Source: Thalassotalea eurytherma (GTDB lineage: Bacteria > Pseudomonadota > Gammaproteobacteria > Enterobacterales > Alteromonadaceae). Taken from it: a stretch of 64,000 bases of DNA. The stretch lies in contig NZ_BSSU01000003.1 in the NCBI RefSeq assembly GCF_030161415.1, positions 1-64,000 of the forward strand, written 5' to 3'. Numbering within the stretch: position 1 is the first letter of the stretch; each line of letters begins with the position of its first letter. A program made the translations under genes and the position numbers. Below the pieces are notes generated by a model. The model was not told where the DNA came from, did no database searches, and saw only the letters and a program-made list of their open reading frames with translations. Positions 8,573-17,467 of this stretch are shown one piece after another.

Positions 8573-8925
8573 ATTTTATTCTCGATCATTACAACTACTG
8601 GATCACCATAATTTTGATGATGGCCGGTTTTTACATTGTTATCTCTGCTAACAATCTCGTTAAAAAAATTGTTGGTTTGAATGTATTTCAAGTGTCTGTG
8701 TTCTTGCTTTATATCACTATGGGTAAAGTGAGTGGTGGCACGGCACCAATTGTAGTTGACGGTGCTACTCAATATTCTAACCCCCTACCGCATGTACTCA
8801 TTCTTACCGCAATTGTTGTAGGTGTTGCTACAACCGCGGTTGGGCTAGCACTCATTGTTAGGATCAAAGGAGCTTACGGCACCGTTGAAGAAAATGAATT
8901 TAAAGATCAGGATGACGCCATATAA
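8569..8925 (+). CDS. mnhC: Cation/H+ antiporter subunit MnhC/MrpC (NuoK-like)
   Basis: NuoK-like small subunit, 118 residues, three transmembrane helices. The segment LVKKIVGLNVFQVSVFLL and the downstream NPLPHVLILTAIVVGVATTAVGLAL are typical of MnhC, with the NPLPxALxLTAIVI signature nearly intact. It starts with GTG overlapping the upstream TGA, and its TAA overlaps the next ATG (TAATG), so translation is probably coupled on both sides. Confidence 0.92.
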   Translation: MNFILDHYNYWITIILMMAGFYIVISANNLVKKIVGLNVFQVSVFLLYITMGKVSGGTAPIVVDGATQYSNPLPHVLILTAIVVGVATTAVGLALIVRIKGAYGTVEENEFKDQDDAI

Positions 8926-10442
8926 TGCTTGAACAACATCTAGCTGCACTACCTATACTAATTCCATTATTAGCAGCACCTATAACATTTATTCTGGGTC
9001 GTTCATGGTTTACATGGCTCTTTGCAACGTCAACCAGTGCACTCGCCTGCTTTTTTTCGTGGCACTTGTTAGCTGCCGCGTTGTCTGATGGTGTGCTCAG
9101 TTATGCACTTGGTGGTTGGCCGCCACCATGGGGTATTGAGTTGCGCGTCGACACAGCTAACGCCTTTGTATTGCTTGCCGTATCGACACTTTCAACCTTG
9201 GTATTAGTCTATGCTAAAGACAGTATCGAAAAAGAAATTGAAGCATCAAAGCATTCTTTATTCTATACCGCACACTTGCTTTGCCTTGCTGGTCTTTCCG
9301 GTATGTTATTGACGGGTGATGCCTTTAACCTATTTGTTTTCTTAGAGGTTTCTTCTCTCGCAACTTATACATTGGTGAGCCTAGCATCTGATCGTCGTTG
9401 TTTAACTGCGGCGTTTCGTTATCTCGTCATGGGCACGATAGGCGCTACCTTTATTTTGATTGGTGTCGGCATGCTCTACATGATGACTGGCACGCTAAAT
9501 ATGCTCGACTTGGCGAGCAGAATCGATGTCTACGAAAGTAGCCGCACGATAAACACTGGCATGGCGTTTATTATCGTTGGCGTCAGTATTAAGCTTGCTT
9601 TATTCCCCTTACATATGTGGCTCCCTCCTGCTTATACCTATGCGCCGTCGGCGGTTAGTGCATTTTTAGCCAGTACCGCTACTAAGGTCGCTGTCTACGT
9701 GATGATTCGATTTATCTTCACGGTATTCGAGGTGGAACATGTATTTGAAGAAATGAGGATGGATCTGATTTTAATGGTGTTAGCTATTGTTGCTATCTTC
9801 AAATCTTCATACACAGCTATCGTACAAAGTAATGTCAAAACCGTACTTGCCTACAGTAGTGTGGCTCAAATCGGTTACATGATTCTCGGTCTAAGCCTAG
9901 TGAGCGTTACCGGATTAATGGCTAGTTTTATCCATATCTTTAATCATGCACTTATGAAAGGGGCATTGTTTATGGCCGTTGGTGCGGTCTTCTATCGTGT
10001 AGGCTCTGTCGATATAAAAGCATTTAGAGGGCTGGGCAAACAGATGCCCCTGACAATGGCGGCATTTACCATTGCAGGTCTGAGCATCATAGGCGTGCCA
10101 CTTACCGTTGGCTTTATCAGTAAATGGTACTTAGTCACTGCGGCACTAGAGCAAAACCACTGGGTTATAGCTGCTTTAGTTTTGGCTGGTTCTCTATTAG
10201 CTGTTGTTTATATTGGCCGCGTTATTGAGGCGGCCTACTTCCAAGAGCCAACTGAATCTCAAGCTCATAATAAAATCAAGGAAGTTCCTTGGCTTATGCT
10301 AACGCCAATGTGGGTTCTCGTATTGGCCAACATCTATTTTGGCGTTGATACGAGCTTAACAACCGAAGCCGCTAATGCTGCATCTGAGTGGCTCTTTCAA
10401 AATACTGAAATGGCAACTACCCGTCAGGAGGTGATCAAATGA
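8925..10442 (+). CDS. mnhD: Cation/H+ antiporter subunit MnhD/MrpD
   Basis: Large proton-translocating subunit of 505 residues with about 14 helices, of the NuoL/M/N (Proton_antipo_M) family. The functional glutamate in helix five is Glu141 (FLEVSSLATY). The lysine of KLALFPLHMWLPPAYTYAPS, broken-helix residues and a second lysine in ATKVAVY are present. In Mrp systems these residues carry the proton path. It overlaps the next gene by ATGA. It is the first of three paralogous large subunits in this operon and the closest to true MnhD in motif detail. Confidence 0.92.
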   Translation: MLEQHLAALPILIPLLAAPITFILGRSWFTWLFATSTSALACFFSWHLLAAALSDGVLSYALGGWPPPWGIELRVDTANAFVLLAVSTLSTLVLVYAKDSIEKEIEASKHSLFYTAHLLCLAGLSGMLLTGDAFNLFVFLEVSSLATYTLVSLASDRRCLTAAFRYLVMGTIGATFILIGVGMLYMMTGTLNMLDLASRIDVYESSRTINTGMAFIIVGVSIKLALFPLHMWLPPAYTYAPSAVSAFLASTATKVAVYVMIRFIFTVFEVEHVFEEMRMDLILMVLAIVAIFKSSYTAIVQSNVKTVLAYSSVAQIGYMILGLSLVSVTGLMASFIHIFNHALMKGALFMAVGAVFYRVGSVDIKAFRGLGKQMPLTMAAFTIAGLSIIGVPLTVGFISKWYLVTAALEQNHWVIAALVLAGSLLAVVYIGRVIEAAYFQEPTESQAHNKIKEVPWLMLTPMWVLVLANIYFGVDTSLTTEAANAASEWLFQNTEMATTRQEVIK

Positions 10443-11971
10443 ATCTCTGGCAGAATGTAGAGCCTTCACAACTGATTACGCTATCGATTTTAGTACCTTT
10501 GATTGGTGCACTACTTGTTATCTTAACGGGCAAAATACCGAACCTAAGAGAAGCCATAACGCTAGTAACGGCAACTATCTTATTTAGTATTGTACTTGCC
10601 ATTACAGACTTCACTTTCCAAGGTGAAGACATGCATATACAGGTGATTGAGTTATTTCCTGGTTTAGACATTAGCTTTGAAGTTGAGCCCCTTGGCGTAC
10701 TTTTCGCTCTGGTTGCTAGCTTTTTGTGGATTATTACCAGCATCTATGCCATTGGCTACATGCGTGGACACAATGAACAAAATCAAACACGATTTTTCTG
10801 TTGTTTTGCGCTTGCAATTAGCTCCGTTATGGCAATTTGTTTTTCAGGCAACTTACTCACCCTATTTATTTTCTATGAAGTACTGACCTTTTCGACTTAC
10901 CCACTTGTTACCCATGCCGGTAATGATGCAGCGAAAAAAGGTGGTCGAATTTATCTGGGAATTTTACTGAGCACTTCCATCGCATTTCTGCTCCTTGCGG
11001 TGCTTGGCACCTACTCCTTAACTGGCACCTTGGATTTCCGAGCCGGCGGAATTTTTGATGACTCTCATAATAAAGTCATTCTTGGTGGTCTACTTGTTTT
11101 ATTCTGCTATGGCATTGGTAAGGCGGCAATTATGCCTTTCCACCGTTGGTTACCTGCTGCAATGGTTGCGCCGACTCCTGTCAGTGCATTGTTGCATGCG
11201 GTAGCGGTGGTGAAAGCTGGTGTCTTTAGTATTTTAAAAATTGTTATCTATATTTTTGGTTTAGAGGAACTTAAAACCCTCGCCACAACAGACATCATGC
11301 TTTATATCGGCGCCGCGACCATACTACTTTCTTCCTGCATTGCGATGACAAAAGATAACCTTAAGGCACGTCTAGCCTACTCTACCGTCAGTCAGTTGAG
11401 CTACATTGTCGTTGGCGCTTTACTAGCATCTTCGGTAGCGAGTGCCGGTGCAGCTTTACACATTGCAACGCACGCAGTAGGTAAAATAACGTTATTCTTC
11501 TGTGCTGGCGCAATCATGGTTGCCAGTCACAAGAAAAACATTAGCGAGATGGTTGGTTTGGGTAGGAAAATGCCGATCACCATGGTTGCTTTTGCTATTG
11601 GCGCTATCAGTATCATTGGCTTGCCACCGATGGCTGGAACGTGGAGTAAGTGGTATCTCACGATAGGGGCACTAGAAGCAGATAAATTATTTATTGTCGC
11701 CACATTGATGGTTAGCTCTCTGCTCAATATTGCTTATCTGTTGCCCATTCCTATTAAAGCGTTTTTCAATACCTCATCAGGAGAACAAAAACCTTGGTCA
11801 TGGGCTGATACCAAGGAAGCACCGCTGCCAATGTTAATTGCACTTAGTGTGACTTCACTGGCTTGCTTTGTTCTGTTTTTCTATCCTCAACCCTTAATCG
11901 ACTTAATTAATTTGATTCCGGGCGTTTCGACGGAAGTTGAGATGACTAACAACTTAAATGGAGATGGCTAA
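10439..11971 (+). CDS. Second NuoL/MnhD-type antiporter subunit
   Basis: Large membrane subunit of 510 residues, Proton_antipo_M family. Glu147 (FYEVLTFSTYPLVTH), Lys in GKAAIMPFHRWLPAAM and the conserved APTPVSALLHAVAVVKAGVF are present. The last of these is nearer NuoL and the N-terminal part of MrpA than MnhD. It probably supplies the ion-conducting role of the missing long MrpA. The start overlaps the previous gene (ATGA), and the next gene begins immediately after its stop. Confidence 0.88.
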   Translation: MNLWQNVEPSQLITLSILVPLIGALLVILTGKIPNLREAITLVTATILFSIVLAITDFTFQGEDMHIQVIELFPGLDISFEVEPLGVLFALVASFLWIITSIYAIGYMRGHNEQNQTRFFCCFALAISSVMAICFSGNLLTLFIFYEVLTFSTYPLVTHAGNDAAKKGGRIYLGILLSTSIAFLLLAVLGTYSLTGTLDFRAGGIFDDSHNKVILGGLLVLFCYGIGKAAIMPFHRWLPAAMVAPTPVSALLHAVAVVKAGVFSILKIVIYIFGLEELKTLATTDIMLYIGAATILLSSCIAMTKDNLKARLAYSTVSQLSYIVVGALLASSVASAGAALHIATHAVGKITLFFCAGAIMVASHKKNISEMVGLGRKMPITMVAFAIGAISIIGLPPMAGTWSKWYLTIGALEADKLFIVATLMVSSLLNIAYLLPIPIKAFFNTSSGEQKPWSWADTKEAPLPMLIALSVTSLACFVLFFYPQPLIDLINLIPGVSTEVEMTNNLNGDG

Positions 11972-12226
11972 ATGGCTGACCAGCATGAACCCCGTGACTT
12001 CTTCGACAAGCCAGAAAACATAGAGAAAATGCTAAAAGTTTTCTATGTAATTTGTGGACTTTTGGTTGTTGCAGACTTTATTGTCCATCGCCATATTTAC
12101 CATGACTGGGAAAATATACCGGCCTTCTACGCTATCTATGGCTTTGTCGGCTGTTCCCTATTAGTGTTTGTCGCAAAGTGGATGCGAACATTTTTAATGC
12201 GCAAGGAAGATTACTACGATGAGTAA
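11972..12226 (+). CDS. Small two-helix membrane protein of the antiporter operon
   Basis: Protein of 84 residues with a charged N-terminus (about 1-20) and two hydrophobic segments (about 22-40 and 50-70), ending in an acidic tail (KEDYYDE). It does not match any of the standard Mrp subunits A-G. Its position with no gap between two large antiporter subunits, and an 8-base overlap with the next gene, argue that it is a structural or assembly subunit of this complex. I do not recognise a named family. Confidence 0.75.
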   Translation: MADQHEPRDFFDKPENIEKMLKVFYVICGLLVVADFIVHRHIYHDWENIPAFYAIYGFVGCSLLVFVAKWMRTFLMRKEDYYDE

Positions 12227-13943
12227 TATGATTCCGTTTCTTCCCCTAATGCTGGGAGCTTTAGCTGCGTTATTTTTAAGAGGCTGGGCGCGTAATATCA
12301 TCATGCTAGCGGCGCCTATAGTTGGCGCGCTTAACCTAATGGGCTTTGAGCATGGCGTGTTTTGGGCCATGGAGTTTATGGGCTACAGCCTTGAGCTCGT
12401 GAAGGTAGACAAGCTCAGCTTAATGTTTGGTTATCTTTTCCATCTAGCGGCTTTGATCGCCGTCATTTACGCCTTACATGTTAAAGATACTGTCCAACAT
12501 GTGGCGGGTTTGGCTTACGCGAGTAGCGCGGTAGGTGCCGTGTTTGCGGGAGATCTATTGACCTTATTTGTTTTTTGGGAGCTATTAGCCCTAACGTCAG
12601 TATTCCTTATCTGGGCTCGTCGAACTGATCGCGCTTACGCATCTGGCCTACGTTACTTGATCATTCAGGTGCTGTCTGGCGTCTTATTGTTGGCAGGTCT
12701 ACTGATATTCGCAAAAGTGAATAACAGCCTACTATTTTCCCATATTGGCTTAGATCATGATGGTATTGCACAAATTGGCGCATGGTTAATATTTGCAGCC
12801 TTTGGTATTAAAAGTGCTTTCCCATTTGTACATAACTGGCTTACCGACTCGTATCCAGAATCAACACCATCAGGTACCATATTCTTAGCGTCTTTCACCA
12901 CAAAAGTTGCTGTCTATGCGTTTGCTCGAGCTTTCGCGGGCGAAGAGATTCTGGTTTGGATTGGTGTCACTATGGCATGTTTCCCTATTTTCTTCGCAGT
13001 AATTGAAAACGACCTACGTCGCGTATTGGCTTATAGCTTGATTAACCAGATAGGTTTCATGATTGTAGGCATTGGTATCGGTACATCTTTAGCACTTAAT
13101 GGCGCCGTAGCGCACGCCTTCAATGACGTTATCTTTAAGGGATTGTTAATGATGACGATGGGCGCGGTATTACACATGACCGGCAAGATCAACGGTTCAG
13201 AGTTAGGAGGGCTATACAAAAGCATGCCCAAAACTACCATATTGTGTATCGTGGGTGCGGCGTCTATTTCGGCCTTCCCGCTATTTAGTGGTTTTGTCTC
13301 CAAATCTATGATCATGGCAGCTGCGGTGAAAGAAGGTTATGACTATGTGTGGTTGCTACTATTATTTGCCGCTGCGGGTGTATTCCACCATGCAGGTATT
13401 AAAATTCCATATTTCGCATTCTTCGCTCATGATTCTGGCATCCGCACTACAGAGCCACCAAAAAACATGCTCATTGCCATGACCATAGCAGCTATTGCTT
13501 GTGTTGTATTAGGTAGTTTCCCTGCACAAACAGTGTACGCCCTATTACCTTGGGAACATGATTATCAACCCTATGATGTCACTCACGTTTTAACACAGCT
13601 TCAATTGTTATTCTTCTCTGCACTCGCTTTTGTTTGGTTAAATCAGCGCAATTTGTATCCGCCTGAGTTGCCATCTACTAACCTTGATGTAGATTGGTTC
13701 TATCGTAAGCTAGCCCCTAATATCGTTAAAAAAGTGGCTTGTAAAACCTACGGCGCATACGAGAAGTTGGAAAACACCGTGGTTATTTCGATAAAGCACA
13801 TGTTACAGAGTTCATATGATGAAGAGTCAGGAAAACCAAAAGGATACTTTGCAAAGCTATGGCCAATTGAGACCATGGTCGTGTGGGTCGCAGGATTGCT
13901 AGCGGCCTATTTAATGCTTTACTACATCATTGGCCTGCTTTAA
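12219..13943 (+). CDS. Third NuoL/MnhD-type antiporter subunit
   Basis: Large membrane subunit of 574 residues of the NuoL/M/N family. Glu121 (FVFWELLALTSVFLIW), the lysine in FGIKSAFPFVHNWLTDSYPESTPSG and TTKVAVYAFAR are the counterparts of the proton-path residues. A C-terminal extension of about 90 residues, ending in a single hydrophobic helix, resembles the lateral-helix region of NuoL in position. It is the last gene of the operon and is followed by a GC-rich hairpin. Three large subunits for one complex is more than the two (A and D) of canonical Mrp. Confidence 0.88.
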   Translation: MSNMIPFLPLMLGALAALFLRGWARNIIMLAAPIVGALNLMGFEHGVFWAMEFMGYSLELVKVDKLSLMFGYLFHLAALIAVIYALHVKDTVQHVAGLAYASSAVGAVFAGDLLTLFVFWELLALTSVFLIWARRTDRAYASGLRYLIIQVLSGVLLLAGLLIFAKVNNSLLFSHIGLDHDGIAQIGAWLIFAAFGIKSAFPFVHNWLTDSYPESTPSGTIFLASFTTKVAVYAFARAFAGEEILVWIGVTMACFPIFFAVIENDLRRVLAYSLINQIGFMIVGIGIGTSLALNGAVAHAFNDVIFKGLLMMTMGAVLHMTGKINGSELGGLYKSMPKTTILCIVGAASISAFPLFSGFVSKSMIMAAAVKEGYDYVWLLLLFAAAGVFHHAGIKIPYFAFFAHDSGIRTTEPPKNMLIAMTIAAIACVVLGSFPAQTVYALLPWEHDYQPYDVTHVLTQLQLLFFSALAFVWLNQRNLYPPELPSTNLDVDWFYRKLAPNIVKKVACKTYGAYEKLENTVVISIKHMLQSSYDEESGKPKGYFAKLWPIETMVVWVAGLLAAYLMLYYIIGLL

Positions 13944-13991
13944 CGAACAGGGTCATTCGATAGAGAGAGTATCTAGCTATTGAAGTATTAC

Positions 13992-14021
13992 GGCCGAACA
14001 AGTATTGATTATTGTTCGGCC
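13992..14021 (+). terminator. Hairpin after antiporter operon
   Basis: GGCCGAACAA and TTGTTCGGCC form a perfect 10-bp stem with a 10-base loop. No U-run follows, so it may mark the 3' end by processing or a Rho-dependent stop rather than intrinsic termination. Confidence 0.5.
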
Positions 14022-14059
14022 TCGACAAATGTCATTTTGATGAGATGCTAGCCATTAAT

Positions 14060-14758
14060 TTATGATATGCGGCTGGCCTCTTCTAAAAAGTGTGAAGGTG
14101 TCATCCCCGTCCATCGTTTGAATGAACGTCTAAAGTTTGTGATATCAGAAAACTTCAATTCATGGGCTATCTTTTCATTGTTAAATCCCTGCTCTGTCAA
14201 TAAAAACACAGCAGTTTGTTGTCGCGTAATATCAATCAGTTGCTGATAACTGGTGCCATGCAAAGTTAATTTTCGTTTTAACGTTGCTGTGCTATAACCG
14301 AGCTTTTCTGCTAGCCACTCTAAGCTGATATCTGATCGTCTTTCTAGCTGTGCAAAAAGTAACTGCATAATAAATTGTAGAAATCCGACACGATGTGCTT
14401 CCATAGGGAGTTGCCTGATATAATGTGAAGCTAACATGGCATTACTCTCTTTTAGCTGCATTTTGAGAAGCCCTAAATCAAATTTAACTTGAAGTGAAGA
14501 TAGCGATGACTGTGTTGCACCACTGAAATGATATGTTAAAGGTAAATAGGCTTGATACTGCTCTACGTGATTCGGTTTTTCATAGGGAAACCTAATTTGA
14601 ATCCGGCTTAGTGGGATACTCTTTTGCTTGGCAATACTAACCAACAAGCTGACTAAGAGCTCAGTCATGAATCGTTGATATTCGAAATTTTCAATACTTA
14701 TCGCTTGGTTAAAAAGTAAACACTTATGTTGCTTGGTCGCTTCAGCACGCATAAACAT
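14060..14758 (-). CDS. AraC-family regulator, probably N-terminally truncated
   Basis: Regulator of 232 residues. The C-terminal AraC DNA-binding domain (about 135-230) has both helix-turn-helix units (SLEWLAEKLGYSTATLKRKL, then NNEKIAHELKFSDITNFRRSFKRWTG). The part before it (RIQIRFPYEKPNHVEQYQ) matches the second half of the N-terminal domain seen in 320-340 residue AraC proteins of the OruR/ArgR-like type. The frame continues about ten codons upstream of the ATG with plausible sequence (FFGKKFPF) and then hits a stop. About 100 N-terminal residues seem to be missing. It may be a decayed gene, although the DNA-binding half is intact. Confidence 0.7.
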   Translation of the reverse strand: MFMRAEATKQHKCLLFNQAISIENFEYQRFMTELLVSLLVSIAKQKSIPLSRIQIRFPYEKPNHVEQYQAYLPLTYHFSGATQSSLSSLQVKFDLGLLKMQLKESNAMLASHYIRQLPMEAHRVGFLQFIMQLLFAQLERRSDISLEWLAEKLGYSTATLKRKLTLHGTSYQQLIDITRQQTAVFLLTEQGFNNEKIAHELKFSDITNFRRSFKRWTGMTPSHFLEEASRIS

Positions 14759-14816
14759 AAAAGGGAATTTTTTACCGAAGAAATTAAGTCACCTCTTTTT
14801 TGCAAGTGATGACCAA

Positions 14817-15002
14817 ATGATTATGTTAGCAAAAGAATGTGCTGACTATTGTCGTAACGCTATTGCCTCACAAGAGATTAAAGCCTACTTTTCATTACGA
14901 AAGCCAAATAACCAATACGAAATATTGAATCAAATAAATAACTTTCCTTTAGACGAACAAAAAGCCGTATACGACGTGTTAGCTCGTTACGTAACGAGCT
15001 AA
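14817..15002 (+). CDS. Small hypothetical protein
   Basis: Predicted protein of 61 residues with no signal peptide or membrane segment. It reads as soluble, with helices rich in Ala, Glu and Leu, and contains Cys residues in AKECADYC. I do not recognise a family. The frame is open upstream to an ATG at 14733 (89 residues), but that start lies inside the divergent AraC gene, so I prefer 14817. It abuts the place where the AraC gene seems to have lost its N-terminus, so it could itself have been trimmed. A terminator follows at 15189. Confidence 0.45.
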   Translation: MIMLAKECADYCRNAIASQEIKAYFSLRKPNNQYEILNQINNFPLDEQKAVYDVLARYVTS

Positions 15003-15188
15003 CATTTCTTACGAAACTGTTTGTTTAAAAGATTTTCTGATGTTAGTTGGTGAGTTATTCACATACGTAAGCTTGTTAATCAATCCATTACAGTAACGGG
15101 AATGCTAATGGCTTCAATAGCTTATACACTGCAGTTTGCCTATCACTTTATAGACTAATCAAAGCTTGTTTAAGTGACGAAAAACAAC

Positions 15189-15217
15189 ATAGCCACACAT
15201 CTGTGGCTATTTTTTTA
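15189..15217 (+). terminator. Intrinsic terminator
   Basis: ATAGCCACA, four-base loop, TGTGGCTAT, then seven T residues. It probably serves the transcript of the small gene ending at 15002. Confidence 0.8.
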
Positions 15218-15280
15218 TCTATAAAGTCATGCTAACGTGTTTGTTAGTAAAACAATAAAAATTACAATAGGAAGTCCTAC

Positions 15281-15544
15281 ATGAGTATTGTCGTGAACAT
15301 AATTAAGTTATTGACGGTTGGCTTTTATATCGTCGCCGCTTTTGCGCCGTATATTGATCCCGTCGCGTTATACGCTGAAGAGTTAATGCTCATTGCGTTA
15401 ATATTGGTGGTTATACATGCATCTGAGTTTGTTGCGGTGAAAAAGAAGCTACTTGAAATTGAACCGAAGTTTTCTACTGCGCTAATCAATACTTTGATTT
15501 TTGGAGTGTGTTACTGGTTACCACTAGTTAAAAAGTCATCGTAA
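15281..15544 (+). CDS. DUF1145 small membrane protein
   Basis: Inner-membrane protein of 87 residues with three hydrophobic segments, assigned to DUF1145 (COG3776) from the N-terminal pattern (IIKLLTVGFYIVAAFAPYIDPV) and length. The function of the family is unknown. TAGGAAG precedes the ATG. It appears to be a single-gene unit. Confidence 0.75.
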   Translation: MSIVVNIIKLLTVGFYIVAAFAPYIDPVALYAEELMLIALILVVIHASEFVAVKKKLLEIEPKFSTALINTLIFGVCYWLPLVKKSS

Positions 15545-15700
15545 ATTAATTCTAATAACAAGGCGCTCATCCTGCAAGTCCATACATAAAGACACGACTA
15601 ATGTAGTGTCTTTATGTGTATTCATTATTTATCAAGCTAAATTTACCGTCTCTAGCGGAATTTTAACACTGTGTTCTATAAGTTCTTGGTAAAATAAACA

Positions 15701-16474
15701 CTATTCGTATTTTTTTCTCAATGATTGCCATGAACCCGTCGATTGAGCTAACGCAAACAATCGACGTATTTCTTCGTGTAACTTAGGTTGCGTTGACGTA
15801 ATAAAGGCCCTACGGCTATATTCATCATGTGATTTTTGAGAAACATGAAAGTTTCCCGTAAAGTCGCTTTGCTTAGCAAAATATTTAAAGGTTGATTCAC
15901 TGATCAGACCAAAATCAGCTCTTCTTTTTTTGACTAATTGCAAAACTTGGTATTCAGCAACCGTGTCAATTCTTTGAGCCAATTCTTTTTCTACCGCTTC
16001 ATTTACATTAACGTAATAATGACCAGCGACACAGCCAATAACTTTACCGGTAAGAGAAGCTTGATTGATGTATTTAAATGGCGTTGAGGTAAGTGAAACA
16101 AAAGCGTCTTTATCAGGATAAAAACCGGGTAACCATTGATAGTTTTGCTCGTTGGTATCATCAAACCACTTTGGCAAAACCCCCATCACAATACCATTTA
16201 GTTGTTGCTGCCCTAATAAGTAATCCAAGCGTTTTCTTGGTAAATAGGTCACTGTAAATTGATAGAGCTCACTTTGTTCATTAAAGTAGTCGACGACATC
16301 GTAATAAAACCCCTGTTGAGCATGTGTATCAATTAAAAAAGGAGGCTTATAATGATAGGTATACAAATGAACGAGAGGCTTTGCAGCGTTATTTTCTCCG
16401 CTACTCTCTGCACCCAAAACTGCCGATGAATACAGAACAAAAACAATAGATAATATTCTTAACAACAATGGCAA
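15701..16474 (-). CDS. Periplasmic solute-binding-like protein (PBP2 fold)
   Basis: Exported protein of 257 residues. A signal peptide (about 1-22, ending SAVLGA) precedes a type 2 periplasmic-binding fold of the kind found in amino-acid ABC transporters (HYKPPFLIDTHAQQGFYYDVVDYFNEQS near the start; a second lobe from about residue 120). No permease or ATPase gene is near. In Alteromonadales such orphan proteins are common and often belong to the transporter-substrate-binding group of unknown ligand. It reads alone, leftward. Confidence 0.75.
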   Translation of the reverse strand: MPLLLRILSIVFVLYSSAVLGAESSGENNAAKPLVHLYTYHYKPPFLIDTHAQQGFYYDVVDYFNEQSELYQFTVTYLPRKRLDYLLGQQQLNGIVMGVLPKWFDDTNEQNYQWLPGFYPDKDAFVSLTSTPFKYINQASLTGKVIGCVAGHYYVNVNEAVEKELAQRIDTVAEYQVLQLVKKRRADFGLISESTFKYFAKQSDFTGNFHVSQKSHDEYSRRAFITSTQPKLHEEIRRLFALAQSTGSWQSLRKKYE

Positions 16475-16647
16475 CTCTCTTTATTTTGTTTGGATATGAC
16501 ATCTCTTATCATCAGTATAGGGTATATCAACTGATTAAATACCACCCTACGATGACAATGTTTTTCCCAAGAGATTATTTGTCACTCTTTCTTGCTAACA
16601 GAAATTCAATTATAGTGGCTAAACTATAAAATAAACCACTAAATATT

Positions 16648-17406
16648 ATGGATTTTTTGTTTTTACTAAAAAAACTTTTTGGCGTTTTAGTGAGCCCCTT
16701 AGGCCTGACTCTTTTCCTTTTACTCCTTGGTATTCTTTTATTCAAATCCAAGCCTTCATTTAGCTTTAAAGCAATAGGTGTTAGTTTTGTTACCCTGTTA
16801 CTCGCCACGATGCCCCCGATTGCTGATAGATTGTTGTTTCCGATTGAAAATCAATATGACGCGTTAAATACGATTCCTCAAGATGCAAACTATATCGTCG
16901 TGCTTGGTTGCACTCATGTTTCTGATGAAACCATGCCGGCGTTGAGTCAACTGAAGGATTGCTCGTTAGCTAGGATAATAGAAGCCGTTCGTTTATACCG
17001 AAAGAATCCAAATTTAACGTTATTAACCTCGGGCGCTGCTTTTTCTGACGAGACATCAAACGCCCAGAAAGTAAAACAGGCAGCTATCGAGCTTGGCGTG
17101 CCTGAACATAAAATTTTAACGGAAAACAACCCTATTGATACTGAGGAAGAAGCACAGTTAATTGCGCCAAGGGTTGAAGGCAAACACGTTATCTTAGTCA
17201 CGAGCGCCAGTCATATGCCACGTGCCATGAATTATTTTATCCAACAAGGGGTTAATGTCACTGCCGCACCCGCGCAGTTTTTAGTGAAAAACTTCTATGG
17301 AGATAAAGACTGGGGCTACTATTTACCAAGACCATCAGCTTTAGAAAAAACAAGTCGCGCAGTATATGAAAGGTTTGGCCAACTCAGGCAATGGTTAAGT
17401 TCCTAA
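16648..17406 (+). CDS. elyC: ElyC/YdcF-family envelope protein (DUF218)
   Basis: Membrane-anchored protein of 252 residues. Two N-terminal helices (about 5-28 and 38-55) are followed by a DUF218 domain (about 80-235) with the conserved YIVVLGCTHV, LTSGAA and LVTSASHMPRAMNYF motifs. E. coli ElyC (YcbC, 259 residues) has the same architecture and is needed for envelope integrity through the lipid carrier undecaprenyl phosphate. Length and layout agree with ElyC better than with the shorter YdcF or SanA, though symbol assignment is by similarity only. Confidence 0.78.
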   Translation: MDFLFLLKKLFGVLVSPLGLTLFLLLLGILLFKSKPSFSFKAIGVSFVTLLLATMPPIADRLLFPIENQYDALNTIPQDANYIVVLGCTHVSDETMPALSQLKDCSLARIIEAVRLYRKNPNLTLLTSGAAFSDETSNAQKVKQAAIELGVPEHKILTENNPIDTEEEAQLIAPRVEGKHVILVTSASHMPRAMNYFIQQGVNVTAAPAQFLVKNFYGDKDWGYYLPRPSALEKTSRAVYERFGQLRQWLSS

Positions 17407-17467
17407 AGCGCTAAAGCCTAACTAAGAAGAGCAGCATAAGCACGACACTGCTCTTCTTAACTATGGT

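Noticed and set aside
16575-16808. Basic 77-residue frame antisense to elyC
   Set aside because: It overlaps the start of a convincing gene and its basic repeats come from the antisense of a hydrophobic Leu/Phe region.
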